A stretch of 64,000 nt of DNA from Terrabacter sp. MAHUQ-38 (GTDB lineage Bacteria > Actinomycetota > Actinomycetes > Actinomycetales > Dermatophilaceae). Below the pieces are notes generated by a model. That model was not told where the DNA came from and made no database searches. It saw only the letters and a list, made by a program, of their open reading frames with translations. The stretch's first letter is position 1. Every line of letters begins with the position of its first letter. The position numbers and the translations under genes are program-made. The stretch spans positions 62,001-126,000 of the forward strand of contig NZ_JACVCU010000009.1 of NCBI RefSeq assembly GCF_014518425.1, read 5' to 3'. Of this stretch, positions 42,634-50,240 are shown in pieces.

Positions 42634-43112
42634 AGATCGGGACGGTGCTCAAGGGCCTGCACCACGACGAGAACGAGCTCGCCCGCACGCTCCTGCGGGT
42701 CGCCGACCAGCACCGCGCCGACCACGAGGTCTTCCACCTCGGCCGCGACCTCGCGGACTGGTCCGTCCGGCACGTGCGCGAGATCGCCGCCGTCGCGGGA
42801 TCGTTCGGCGAACAGCTCGACCCTGCGCCTGACGACACGCCCTCGCCGGTGGACCAGGCACGCCGCTGGGTCTCCCAGAGGATGGGCCGGTCCTCGGCGA
42901 CCGAGCTCGTCCTGGTCCGCGACCTGCGAGACGTGTACCTGCGTGCCTCCGGCGTGCTCACCGACTGGGAGATGGTCGGCCAGGCAGCACAGGCCATCGT
43001 GCACGACGAGCTGCTCGAGCTGGCCACGCGGTGCCAGGCGGAGACGAAGCGGCAGGCCACGTGGGCCAACGCCAAGCTCAAGGAGGTCTCGACGCAGGCA
43101 CTCGTCGTGTGA
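42630..43112 (+). CDS. Small helical protein coupled to the molybdopterin oxidoreductase
   Basis: 160 aa, soluble, predicted mostly helical, rich in His/Glu/Asp in the first 60 residues (LHHDENELARTLLRVADQHRADHEVFHLGRDLADWSVRHVREIA). It overlaps the oxidoreductase stop by four bases, with GGAGG upstream. The pattern suggests a helical bundle, possibly metal-binding, but I do not recognise a family. Tight coupling suggests a partner or maturation factor of the molybdoenzyme (inference). Confidence 0.8.
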   Translation: MKIGTVLKGLHHDENELARTLLRVADQHRADHEVFHLGRDLADWSVRHVREIAAVAGSFGEQLDPAPDDTPSPVDQARRWVSQRMGRSSATELVLVRDLRDVYLRASGVLTDWEMVGQAAQAIVHDELLELATRCQAETKRQATWANAKLKEVSTQALVV

Positions 43113-43116
43113 GCGC

Positions 43117-43157
43117 GACGAAGGCCCGACCCTCGCACGGGGAGCCGGGCCTTCGTC
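43117..43157. terminator. Bidirectional hairpin terminator
   Basis: GACGAAGGCCCG (43117-43128) and CGGGCCTTCGTC (43146-43157) form a perfect 12-bp stem with a 17-base loop, between two convergent genes. Confidence 0.8.
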
Positions 43158-43168
43158 CGGACGCGACG

Positions 43169-43666
43169 TCAGGAGATGACCGCGTCGATGGCCTTCTTCA
43201 TGGCGCTCGGCTGCTCGGGCCGGCGCGGGGCGCGCCGCTTCGCCTCGAGCAGCTCCTCACCGAGGTCCTGCAGCTGCTTCCGGCCGAGGCCCGCGCGGAC
43301 CTTGGGGAACCAGTCCTGCTCCTCTTCCTCCATGTGGTGCTCGACGTTCTCGATGAGCACCGTGGTCTTTGCGTCGAAGCGCTCGTCGGTCGCGTCCATG
43401 GCCGCCAGCTCGACGCAGAGGCCGTCGGCGACGTGGTGCTCCTCGTAGGACTCGAGCACGTCGTCCTCCAGGCCCGGCAGCAGCTCGCGGACCCGGGGGT
43501 ACATGACCTCGTTCTCGATGTAGGTGTGCACGGTGAGCAGCTCGAGGATCGTGTCGACGACGGTCTGCTTCTGCACCGGTGTCTGGTCCGGCCTGCGGAA
43601 GGCGCGGAACTGCCTGCGCACCTCCTGGTGGTCTTCCTTGAGCAGGACGATGGCATCCTTCGACAT
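43169..43666 (-). CDS. Hemerythrin HHE cation-binding protein
   Basis: 165 aa. Ligand pattern: LLKEDHQEVRRQF, LTVHTYIENEVMYPRV, YEEHHVADGL and VEHHMEEEEQDWFPKVR. Distinct from the hemerythrin at 39691. ATG follows AGAGGAG. A GTGTCA-N14-GGGTAC promoter is visible upstream, suggesting stress-sigma control. It converges on the molybdoenzyme operon across a perfect terminator stem. Confidence 0.93.
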   Translation of the reverse strand: MSKDAIVLLKEDHQEVRRQFRAFRRPDQTPVQKQTVVDTILELLTVHTYIENEVMYPRVRELLPGLEDDVLESYEEHHVADGLCVELAAMDATDERFDAKTTVLIENVEHHMEEEEQDWFPKVRAGLGRKQLQDLGEELLEAKRRAPRRPEQPSAMKKAIDAVIS

Positions 43667-43734
43667 GGCGCTCCTCTTCCATCACGACAGCGAACGGTGA
43701 ACGTGTCGTCCGGCAGGACGACGTCCGCTCCTCC

Positions 43735-43760
43735 GTACCCACCACGCGCCCCGGTGACAC
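43735..43760 (-). promoter_or_regulatory. SigB-like promoter of the hemerythrin gene at 43169
   Basis: Read leftward: GTGTCA (43760-43755), 14 bp, GGGTAC (43740-43735). The GGGTAY -10 is typical of actinobacterial stress sigma factors; the -35 is imperfect. Confidence 0.5.
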
Positions 43761-43774
43761 CGTGAGCGCAGGCG

Positions 43775-44569
43775 TCACAACCGGCGCCAGCCCGGGTCCG
43801 CGTCGTCGTGGCCGTGGGCGCTCATCAGCATGAGCCCGCCGTCGACGGCATACGACGAGCCGGTGACGTAGGCCGCGCGCGGCGAGGCGAGGAAGCCGAC
43901 GACCGACGCCACCTCGTTGACGTGTCCTGGCCGGCCGAGCGGGTTGCCGGGCCGTGACGTTCGGTATGCGTTCTCCTCGTCCTGGCCGGTCATCTCCGTG
44001 GCGATCTCGCCCGGGGCGACGGCGTTGACCGTGATGCCGTGCTCGGCGAGCTCCAGGGCCAGCACCTTCGTCAGCATGCCTAGGCCGGCCTTCGCCGCGC
44101 AGTACGCGGCCGAGCCGAGCCGGGGCACGTGCTCGTGGACGCTCGTCACGTTGACGATGCGCCCGCCGCGTCCCGCAGCGACCATGCGTCGTGCGGCGTG
44201 GCGGGCACAGAGGAACGGGCCGGTGAGGTCCGTCGCAAGGACCTCGTTCCACGTGGCGAGGTCGAGGTCTAGCGCCGCCGTCGAGTGGCCCGTCCCGGCG
44301 ACGTTCACGAGGACGCCGATGCCGCCCAGCTCGTCGGCGAGGCGGTCGACCGTCTCGCCTGCCGCCGACGAGGCTGCGTCGAACGGCTCGACGGCGCAAC
44401 GCTGCCCGCGCTCGACGACGTCGCGCGCGGTGCGCCGCGCGCCCTCGTCGTCCTGGTGCACGGTGAGCCCGATGTCGAAGCCCTCCGTGGCCAGCAGCAA
44501 GGCGGTGGCGCGGCCGATACCGGAGTCGGCGCCGGTGACGACGGCGATGCGGGGGAGCGTTCCGCTCAT
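43775..44569 (-). CDS. Short-chain dehydrogenase/reductase
   Basis: 264 aa classical SDR. Cofactor motif VTGADSGIGRAT, NVAGTGHS, catalytic S in VTSVHEH, Y and K in YCAAKAG, and the PG motif VAPGEIATEMTG. It ends with a typical FLASPRAAYVTGSSYAVDGGLMLM segment and a charged tail. ATG 44569 is preceded by GGAGACC. Substrate unknown; stress-island SDRs of this kind are often annotated as glucose-1-dehydrogenase- or 3-oxoacyl-reductase-like. Acidic residues after the first beta strand (VHQDDEG) do not settle NAD versus NADP. Confidence 0.92.
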   Translation of the reverse strand: MSGTLPRIAVVTGADSGIGRATALLLATEGFDIGLTVHQDDEGARRTARDVVERGQRCAVEPFDAASSAAGETVDRLADELGGIGVLVNVAGTGHSTAALDLDLATWNEVLATDLTGPFLCARHAARRMVAAGRGGRIVNVTSVHEHVPRLGSAAYCAAKAGLGMLTKVLALELAEHGITVNAVAPGEIATEMTGQDEENAYRTSRPGNPLGRPGHVNEVASVVGFLASPRAAYVTGSSYAVDGGLMLMSAHGHDDADPGWRRL

Positions 44570-44684
44570 GGTTGGTCTCCTTCGTCGGGTGGTCGATGTG
44601 TCTGGTTCCTACCCGTTCCCGACGACCGTGCAGCCGTGTGACGTACCCGTTTGCACCCCGCTCCACCCGCCCGGACGCGGGTGG

Positions 44685-44709
44685 GTTCGGCAGGGTGCGC
44701 GGTGGGTAT
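44685..44709 (+). promoter_or_regulatory. SigB-like promoter of the membrane-stress operon
   Basis: GTTCGG (44685-44690), 13 bp, GGGTAT (44704-44709), 85 bp before the operon's first ATG. Confidence 0.58.
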
Positions 44710-44793
44710 CCATGACTCGCAGGACAAGCTCGCCCCGGCGGCTCGAGACAGGGGCCAGACCCGGGCGAGCGCCCACGAAAGGGACATCAGCCC

Positions 44794-45609
44794 ATGACCG
44801 AACGACCGTATGAGACAACCGTGCCCGACGACCTCACCGCCGGCCCGACGGCCACCTACACCGCCACCGGCGGTGCTTCCCCCACTGGCACGACGCCCCA
44901 GTCCCAGGGCATGACGGAGGGGGCCGGAACCAGCGTCGGCGCCGAGGCGAAGTCGGTGGCCTCCGATGCCAAGGACAGCGGGCGTCAGGTGGCCCAGACC
45001 GCGGCCTCCGGCGTCAAGGACGTCGCCTCCGAGGCGAGCACGCAGCTGCGTCAGCTCTTCGAGCAGCTCCGCACCGAGCTGGACGGCCAGGCGTCGTCGC
45101 AGGGTCAGCGGGCCGCCACCGGACTGCGCTCCCTCGCCAGCGAGCTGCGCGAGATGGCTTCAAGCACGCAGCAGCAGGGACTCGCCGGTGAGGCGGCCCA
45201 GCAGGCAGCCGACCGCGCGGGATCCTTCGCCGACTGGCTCGAGAACCGGCAGCCCGGAGACATGCTCGAGGAGCTCCGGTCGCTGGCTCGTCGCCGACCC
45301 GGCGCCTTCCTCCTCGGCGCCGCAGCCCTTGGCCTCGTCGGGGGCCGGATGACCCGTGGGCTCACCGCCGACAGCGGCTCGAGCAGTGCGGGATCGGTGG
45401 ACGGCACCCGCACCGCTGGCTACCCGCCGAGCGGTGTGGATGCCACCGTGCCGGCGCCAGTCGCTCCGTCGACCTCGCCGGTGCGCAGCGAGCCGTACAC
45501 GGTCGGGGTCCGCGACAGCGACACGCACGCGGTGACCTCGATGACCGGCGGCGTGACGTCCGACCCGCTCGACGAGACGTTCACCGAAGGCCGCGGCGGG
45601 GTGCGCTGA
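44794..45609 (+). CDS. Ala/Ser-rich protein with one membrane segment, first gene of stress operon
   Basis: 271 aa. Residues 45-165 are low-complexity, helical and Ala/Gln/Ser-rich (EAKSVASDAKDSGRQVAQTAASGVKDVASEA, reminiscent of LEA-like repeats and of the DUF3618 protein two genes on). A single hydrophobic segment lies at 171-184 (AFLLGAAALGLVGG). A disordered Pro/Thr/Ser tail follows. It is joined by TGATG overlap to the DUF1469 gene. Function unknown; context suggests envelope stress. Confidence 0.8.
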   Translation: MTERPYETTVPDDLTAGPTATYTATGGASPTGTTPQSQGMTEGAGTSVGAEAKSVASDAKDSGRQVAQTAASGVKDVASEASTQLRQLFEQLRTELDGQASSQGQRAATGLRSLASELREMASSTQQQGLAGEAAQQAADRAGSFADWLENRQPGDMLEELRSLARRRPGAFLLGAAALGLVGGRMTRGLTADSGSSSAGSVDGTRTAGYPPSGVDATVPAPVAPSTSPVRSEPYTVGVRDSDTHAVTSMTGGVTSDPLDETFTEGRGGVR

Positions 45610-46187
45610 TGAGCACCGTGCCCGAGGGCGACACCGGCCGAGACGCGCTGGGACCGCCCACAGCCATGGGCGCCGGGTCGTCCGGCGCGTATGCCGCCGC
45701 CGATCCCACGGTCACGACCACCTCCAGCGCGCCGAGGGCGTACGCCGACGACGCGGCATACGCCCCGCCCCGGTCCACCCAGGAGAGCTCGCACGAGAAG
45801 GCCGAGCACGCCTCCATAGGTGAGCTGGTCGGTGACATCAGCCAGGGGCTGACCACGCTGCTGCGGCAGGAGGTCGAGCTGGCGAAGGCCGAGGTCCGCG
45901 AGTCGGCGACGCGGGCCGGGAAGGCCGCGGGCCAGTTCGGCGCCGCGGCCCTCGCCGGATGGATGACGCTGCTCTTCCTCTCACTCGCCGTGTGGGAGTG
46001 GCTGTCCAGCGCGCTGGACAGCCGGGGTTGGGCCGCCGTCATCGTCATGGCCGTCTGGGGGATCGTCGCCGCGGTCCTCGCAGCGATGGGCCGACGCACG
46101 ACACAACAGATCCAGGGACTGCCGCGTACGACGGAGACCGCCAAGCGGGTGCCCGACGCGCTCAAGGGAAACGAGGAAGCCCGATGA
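45609..46187 (+). CDS. Phage-holin-superfamily/DUF1469 membrane protein
   Basis: 192 aa. After a disordered N-terminus, SIGELVGDISQGLTTLLRQEVELAKAEVRESATRAGKAAGQFG is the typical DUF1469 (Phage_holin_3_6) amphipathic lead, followed by two membrane helices (AALAGWMTLLFLSLAVWEWL and AAVIVMAVWGIVAAVLAAM). These are chromosomal membrane proteins in actinobacteria despite the name; no phage genes are near. Overlaps both neighbours (TGATG, ATGA). Confidence 0.9.
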   Translation: MSTVPEGDTGRDALGPPTAMGAGSSGAYAAADPTVTTTSSAPRAYADDAAYAPPRSTQESSHEKAEHASIGELVGDISQGLTTLLRQEVELAKAEVRESATRAGKAAGQFGAAALAGWMTLLFLSLAVWEWLSSALDSRGWAAVIVMAVWGIVAAVLAAMGRRTTQQIQGLPRTTETAKRVPDALKGNEEAR

Positions 46188-46801
46188 CCACGAACTACCC
46201 GACCACGAACGACCCGGATGCCATCCGGGCAGACATCGAACGTACGCGTGAGGAGCTGAGCCGGGACGTCAACGCCCTGGGTGAGTCCGTCAGCCCGGGA
46301 CACATCGCGCACCGGCAGGCCGACAAGGTCAAGGGTCGCGCGTCCGCGCTGCGCGACCGTGTCATGGGGACGGCGTCGGACGCCGGCGACCGTGCCTCGG
46401 GCATGGCCCACGGTGTGGGCGACGCCGCGTCCCAGGCGGGTTCCGCCGTGGAGCGGAAGACCCAGGGCAACCCGTTGGCTGCCGGTCTCATCGCTCTGGG
46501 CGCCGGCTGGCTCGTCGGTTCGCTGCTGCCTGCATCGCAGAAGGAGCGTGAGCTCTCCCAGGCCATCAAGGACAAGGCGGAACCGGTGATCGAGGAGGCG
46601 CAGAGCGTCGCCAAGGACGTGGCCAGCGAGTCGGCCGAGCACCTCAAGCAACCGGCACAGGAAGCCGCCGAGGCGGTCAAGCAGACCGCGAGGTCGGCTG
46701 CCGACGACGTCAAGCAGGAGGGACAGCAGGCCGCGAGCGACGTACGCGACAGCGCCGCTGAGTCTGCCGACACCGTCAAGAGCCAGTCGCAGCAGGGATG
46801 A
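46184..46801 (+). CDS. DUF3618 membrane-associated protein
   Basis: 205 aa. The N-terminal DUF3618 signature is DPDAIRADIERTREELSRDVNALGESVSPGHIAHRQADKVKGR. One membrane helix follows at about 97-117 (AGLIALGAGWLVGSLLP), then an Ala/Lys/Glu amphipathic helix (DVASESAEHLKQPAQEAAEAVKQTARSAADDVKQ) like LEA proteins. It closes the three-gene operon with DUF1469; the pair is conserved in actinobacteria. Function unknown. Confidence 0.9.
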   Translation: MTTNYPTTNDPDAIRADIERTREELSRDVNALGESVSPGHIAHRQADKVKGRASALRDRVMGTASDAGDRASGMAHGVGDAASQAGSAVERKTQGNPLAAGLIALGAGWLVGSLLPASQKERELSQAIKDKAEPVIEEAQSVAKDVASESAEHLKQPAQEAAEAVKQTARSAADDVKQEGQQAASDVRDSAAESADTVKSQSQQG

Positions 46802-46815
46802 CCCGCTGCCCGACT

Positions 46816-46861
46816 GGCTGAGGCGGGCGGAGGTCGGCAGGACATCCTGCGGGCCTCAGCC
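46816..46861 (+). terminator. Probable hairpin terminator after DUF3618
   Basis: GGCTGAGGC (46816-46824) pairs with GCCTCAGCC (46853-46861); inside the loop GCAGG/CCTGC form a second stem. Follows the operon end by 15 bases. Confidence 0.55.
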
Positions 46862-46899
46862 CGACCCCACAGAACACATTGCAAGAGAAAGGCATTCAC

Positions 46900-47418
46900 G
46901 TGGATCGCACCACATCCGGCGCCGCCGACGGGGGCCTGACGCGCACCAGGGTGCAGCGTGCTGCCCTCGCCGTCGGCATCGTCTTCCTGCTCGTCGGCAT
47001 CGCGGGTTTCATCCCCGGCGTCACGTCCGACTTCAGCGACCTGAGCTTCGCCGGGCACGAGTCCGACGCGAAGCTGCTCGGCATCTTCCAGGTCTCGATC
47101 CTGCACAACATCGTCCACCTGCTGTTCGGAGCGGTCGCTGTCGCGGCGGCGCGCAGGTGGAGCACCTCGCGGAGCTACCTGATCTGGGCCGGCGTCATCT
47201 ACGTCGTGCTGTGGGTCTACGGCCTCGTCATCGACAAGGAGTCGACGGCCAACATCGTCCCCGTCAACAACGCGGACAACTGGCTGCATCTCGTGCTCGG
47301 CCTCGGCATGATCGCGCTCGGTCTGGTCCTGGGCCGGCAGCACGTGCAAGCAGTGGGTCACGACGACACCGTGGCCGGGCGCGGCGGTGCTCGCGGCGGT
47401 GCCCGCGGCGTTCGTTGA
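46900..47418 (+). CDS. DUF4383 four-helix membrane protein
   Basis: 172 aa with four membrane helices (LAVGIVFLLVGIAGFIPGV, LHNIVHLLFGAVAVAAA, YLIWAGVIYVVLWVYGLVI, WLHLVLGLGMIALGLVLG). The HNIVHLLFG and ADNWLHLVLG motifs identify DUF4383. The GTG at 46900 has AAAGG seven bases upstream; the earlier TTG adds seven residues without support. Function unknown. A very strong terminator follows. Confidence 0.9.
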   Translation: MDRTTSGAADGGLTRTRVQRAALAVGIVFLLVGIAGFIPGVTSDFSDLSFAGHESDAKLLGIFQVSILHNIVHLLFGAVAVAAARRWSTSRSYLIWAGVIYVVLWVYGLVIDKESTANIVPVNNADNWLHLVLGLGMIALGLVLGRQHVQAVGHDDTVAGRGGARGGARGVR

Positions 47419-47458
47419 GCGCCATGGACCAGCTCGCGCACCCGGTTGTGCCGCACAC

Positions 47459-47494
47459 GCCCGAGGCCCCGACCGAACGGTCGGGGCCTCGGGC
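47459..47494. terminator. Perfect 16-bp-stem bidirectional terminator
   Basis: GCCCGAGGCCCCGACC (47459-47474) and its exact reverse complement (47479-47494) enclose a GAAC tetraloop, between the convergent DUF4383 and CBS-domain genes. Confidence 0.92.
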
Positions 47495-47503
47495 GTCGCT
47501 GAG

Positions 47504-47920
47504 TCAGGAGCCGGAGGACAGCGCCTGGATGAGGTCACCGGCGGACTCGTCCGGGAGTGACTTCGCGAGATCGGCCTGACTGAGCATCCCGACCAGGTCG
47601 TGTCCGTCGATGACGGGCAGCCGGCGCACGCGGTACTCGCTCATCGTCCGCAGGGCTTCCTCGAGACTGTCGTCGGCGCCGATCGTGACGGGCTTTCCCT
47701 CGCCGAGCTGGCCGGCGGTCACGGTGTTCGGGTCGTCACCGCGAGCCAGGACCTTCACGACGATGTCTCGGTCACTGACCATCCCCTTGAGCCGGTTGTC
47801 CTCACCGCAGATCGGCAGCGATCCGACGTCGAGGTCTGCCATCTTGCGTGCCGCGTCGACAAGGGTCTCGTTCTCGCCCACGCACTCCGCTCCGGCGGTC
47901 ATTGCGTCTCGTACCTTCAT
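47504..47920 (-). CDS. CBS-domain protein (two CBS repeats)
   Basis: 138 aa, a tandem CBS pair: VRDAMTAGAECVGENETLVDAARKMADLDVGSLPICGEDNRLKGMVSDRDIV and LGEGKPVTIGADDSLEEALRTMSEYRVRRLPVIDGHDLVGMLSQADLA. Stand-alone CBS proteins bind adenine nucleotides and act as energy or stress sensors (hypoxic response protein 1 type). ATG follows GGAGGG. The upstream GTCTCA-N13-GGGTAG resembles the stress promoters of the neighbouring genes. Confidence 0.93.
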   Translation of the reverse strand: MKVRDAMTAGAECVGENETLVDAARKMADLDVGSLPICGEDNRLKGMVSDRDIVVKVLARGDDPNTVTAGQLGEGKPVTIGADDSLEEALRTMSEYRVRRLPVIDGHDLVGMLSQADLAKSLPDESAGDLIQALSSGS

Positions 47921-47956
47921 GCTGTGTCCCTCCTTCGGACGTTCGGTGCTCTACGA

Positions 47957-47981
47957 CTACCCGTCGACCGGCCGCTGAGAC
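47957..47981 (-). promoter_or_regulatory. SigB-like promoter of the CBS-domain gene
   Basis: Read leftward: GTCTCA (47981-47976), 13 bp, GGGTAG (47962-47957). Confidence 0.45.
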
Positions 47982-48033
47982 GCCGGGTGACGCCATCACC
48001 AGATGGGCCGGGCGGCGGGGACATCGCCGTCGG

Positions 48034-48279
48034 TCAGGAGCGGGCGCGTGCCCGGTCACTGTGCCGGCCGCCCCCGGCCGCCTTCGCGCAGTGCGAGCAG
48101 CAGAAGACCGTGCCCTCCACGTCGACCCCGTGGCCGAGGACCCGGCAACCGCAGTGGCCGCACGCGGGTGCCCAGTCGGTGACGGCACACTCGAGGCTGT
48201 CGTACGTGCCGGACCGGTCTCCCCGGGTGATCGTGAAGCTCCGGTCGTAGTCGTTGCCACACATGGTGCACACGCCCAT
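48034..48279 (-). CDS. Cysteine-rich zinc-ribbon-like miniprotein
   Basis: 81 aa with eight cysteines, mostly in CxxC or CC form: MGVCTMCGNDYD, SLECAVTDWAPACGHCGCRVLGHG and VFCCSHCAKAAGG, plus an Arg/His-rich tail. The spacing suggests two zinc sites; the YDSLECAV...HCG...VFCCSHCA pattern resembles small prokaryotic metallothionein-like or zinc-ribbon proteins. ATG 48279 follows GGAGGGG. It has a well-formed SigB-like promoter and a 17-nt inverted repeat in its leader. Confidence 0.82.
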   Translation of the reverse strand: MGVCTMCGNDYDRSFTITRGDRSGTYDSLECAVTDWAPACGHCGCRVLGHGVDVEGTVFCCSHCAKAAGGGRHSDRARARS

Positions 48280-48300
48280 GAGTGCCCCTCCTTCGGTCGC

Positions 48301-48317
48301 GGAGCAGAATCTGCTCC
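48301..48317. repeat. 17-nt inverted repeat in the zinc-ribbon gene leader
   Basis: GGAGCAGA-A-TCTGCTCC: 8-bp perfect arms around one base, between the -10 (48328-48333) and the ribosome site. The one-base centre is too short for an RNA hairpin loop at full pairing, so a protein-binding site is more likely. Confidence 0.65.
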
Positions 48318-48327
48318 TGGGTCGGAG

Positions 48328-48352
48328 ATACCCGCAGCCGCACCGCCGAAAC
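48328..48352 (-). promoter_or_regulatory. SigB-like promoter of the zinc-ribbon gene
   Basis: Read leftward: GTTTCG (48352-48347), 13 bp, GGGTAT (48333-48328). The best match of the group. Confidence 0.65.
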
Positions 48353-48432
48353 CGTGGGCACCGACGCCGCGCTGCCCCGGCCATGTGACGTCGGGTCTGC
48401 GTCGGGAGTCGCGGTCGACAGGTGCGTCGGGT

Positions 48433-48458
48433 GTTGCGTCGGCAGCCACGCTGGGTAT
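48433..48458 (+). promoter_or_regulatory. SigB-like promoter of the histidine phosphatase gene
   Basis: GTTGCG (48433-48438), 14 bp, GGGTAT (48453-48458), 32 bp before the GTG start. Confidence 0.58.
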
Positions 48459-48490
48459 CAGCCTCCTGTCGGCCGAACGAAGGAGACCGG

Positions 48491-49324
48491 GTGTCGATCG
48501 AACCGAGCAGCAGGCCTGTCCGCGCGCACGTGGAGGAGCTCGTCCTGGTGCGGCACGGCGAGAGCGTCGGCAACCTCGCCGACGCGGACGCGCGCCGGCG
48601 TGGCGCGGGGCGGCTCGACCTCGACACACGGGACCCGGACACGCCGTTGTCGCAACGGGGAGAGCACCAGGCGGACGTCCTCGCCCGCCACGTGGCCGGC
48701 GTCGACGAGCAGCAGCGGCCCCAGGTCGTTCTCAGCTCGCCGTACACGAGGGCTGCGCAGACCGCCCGGATCGTCGCGGAAGCGATCGACCTCGAGCCCA
48801 CCCTCGACGAGCGGCTGCGCGAGCGTGACCTCGGGATCTTCGACGGACTGACGGGCGTCGGTATCCGTGAGCACCATCCCGAGGAGGCCGAACGGCGCTC
48901 CCGGCTCGGCAAGTTCTACTACCGGCCTCCGGGCGGCGAGAGCTGGACCGACGTCGCGCTACGGGTGCGCCAGGTGCTGCTCGACCTCGCTGCGCTCCAT
49001 GCCGACCGGAGGGTGTGGGTGTTCACGCACCAGGCGGTCATCATGAGCTTCCGGCTCGTCCTCGAGGGTCTCGACGAGCGCCGCCTCCTCGACGTGGACC
49101 GCGACGAACCGCTCGGCAACTGTTCCATCACGCGCTACGTACGCCGCGAGGGCGGCGCGCTCGAGCTCGTCTCCTTCGCCGACACGACGCACCTCGAGAC
49201 CTCCGAGGTGGAAGAGACCCACGAGGAACCGGCCGAGCCGGACGCTGCCGGCGCCGACCGGGTGGAGCGCTCGCAGCCCGTGGGCCGACCCGTCAGCCGG
49301 GCCGCTGAGGAGAGGGAGGGCTGA
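48491..49324 (+). CDS. Histidine phosphatase (phosphoglycerate-mutase-like)
   Basis: 277 aa. The catalytic RHG motif is LVLVRHGESVGN; further active-site residues are SSPYTRAAQTA, the Glu of RERDLGIFDG and the second His in VFTHQAVIM. A disordered acidic tail (about 235-277) is not part of the fold. GTG 48491 follows AAGGAGA. Substrate unknown; such enzymes act on phosphosugars or nucleotides. The next gene starts two bases after its stop, so cotranscription with NAD(P)H-hydrate dehydratase is likely. Confidence 0.92.
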   Translation: MSIEPSSRPVRAHVEELVLVRHGESVGNLADADARRRGAGRLDLDTRDPDTPLSQRGEHQADVLARHVAGVDEQQRPQVVLSSPYTRAAQTARIVAEAIDLEPTLDERLRERDLGIFDGLTGVGIREHHPEEAERRSRLGKFYYRPPGGESWTDVALRVRQVLLDLAALHADRRVWVFTHQAVIMSFRLVLEGLDERRLLDVDRDEPLGNCSITRYVRREGGALELVSFADTTHLETSEVEETHEEPAEPDAAGADRVERSQPVGRPVSRAAEEREG

Positions 49325-49325
49325 C

Positions 49326-50222
49326 GTGCCGCGAGACGCCCCGGCCCTCATCGACCCGGACCTGCTCCGCTCCTGGCCCTTGCCGTCCGACGACGGTGAC
49401 AAGTCCGCCCGCGGCACGGTGCTCGTGGTCGGCGGGGCCCGACAGACACCCGGAGCGGTCCTGCTCGCCGCCGAGTCGGCCTTACGCGTCGGCGCGGGCA
49501 AGGTGCAGGTCGCGACCGCGACCGACACGGCGGCCGCCCTGGCGGTGGCCCTGCCCGAGGCCCTCGTGGAGGGACTGCCGGTCCTGCGCAACGGCGAGCT
49601 GGCGCTCGGGGGCGCCGACCGCGTCGTGGAGATGGCGGGCGAGGTCGACGTCGTGCTCATCGGTCCGGGACTCAGCAGCCCTCAGTGCGCGAGCCTTCTC
49701 CTCGCGCAGATCGTCCCACGGCTCGACACCTCCGTGGTGATCGATGCGTTGGGGACCGCCTACCTGACCGACCACCCCGACGGCGTGCGCCACCTCGTGG
49801 GGCGTGTGCTGCTGACGCCGAACGTCGCGGAGACGGCGTCGATGCTGAACCAGCCGGAGGAGGAGGTGGAGCGTGACCAGCTCGGGGCCACGCGACGGCT
49901 CGCGGACGCGACGGATGCCGTCGTGCTGAGCGGCGGAGTGGTGTCGTACGTCGTGACGCCGGGCGACCAGTCGTGGTCTCACGAGGCCGGCCACGCCGGG
50001 TTGGCCACGGCCGGTTCCGGTGACGTGAAGGCCGGCGCCGTCGCCGGGCTCGTCGCCCGGGGAGCGCTTCCCGAGCAGGCGGCGGCGTGGGCCGCGTGGG
50101 CGCACGCGAGTGCCGGTGAGCGGCTCGGCCGCGAGGCGCCCGGCTTCCTGGCTCGTGACGTGCTGCGAGCGATCCCGCGGGAGCTCGCCCGGGTCGAGGG
50201 CCGCGGTGACTCCTCCTCGTGA
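49326..50222 (+). CDS. nnrD: ADP-dependent (S)-NAD(P)H-hydrate dehydratase
   Basis: 298 aa of the YjeF-C/CARKD type, ribokinase-like fold: GDKSARGTVLVVGGARQTPGAVLLAAESALRVGAGKV, VDVVLIGPGLSS, VVIDALGTAYL, LLTPNVAETASML and GHAGLATAGSGDVKAGAVAGL (the ATP/ADP-site GSGD). It dehydrates damaged NADHX/NADPHX. It lacks the epimerase (YjeF-N) domain found in many bacterial fusions, so that activity must lie elsewhere. GTG start directly after the phosphatase stop. Confidence 0.93.
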   Translation: MPRDAPALIDPDLLRSWPLPSDDGDKSARGTVLVVGGARQTPGAVLLAAESALRVGAGKVQVATATDTAAALAVALPEALVEGLPVLRNGELALGGADRVVEMAGEVDVVLIGPGLSSPQCASLLLAQIVPRLDTSVVIDALGTAYLTDHPDGVRHLVGRVLLTPNVAETASMLNQPEEEVERDQLGATRRLADATDAVVLSGGVVSYVVTPGDQSWSHEAGHAGLATAGSGDVKAGAVAGLVARGALPEQAAAWAAWAHASAGERLGREAPGFLARDVLRAIPRELARVEGRGDSSS

Positions 50223-50240
50223 CGCCACCTGGCGGCCTGG

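Noticed and set aside
45609-46187. Phage holin, hence a prophage remnant
   Set aside because: The holin name is inherited from the DUF1469 superfamily; no phage structural, integrase or lysis genes are near and the gene is coupled to DUF3618.
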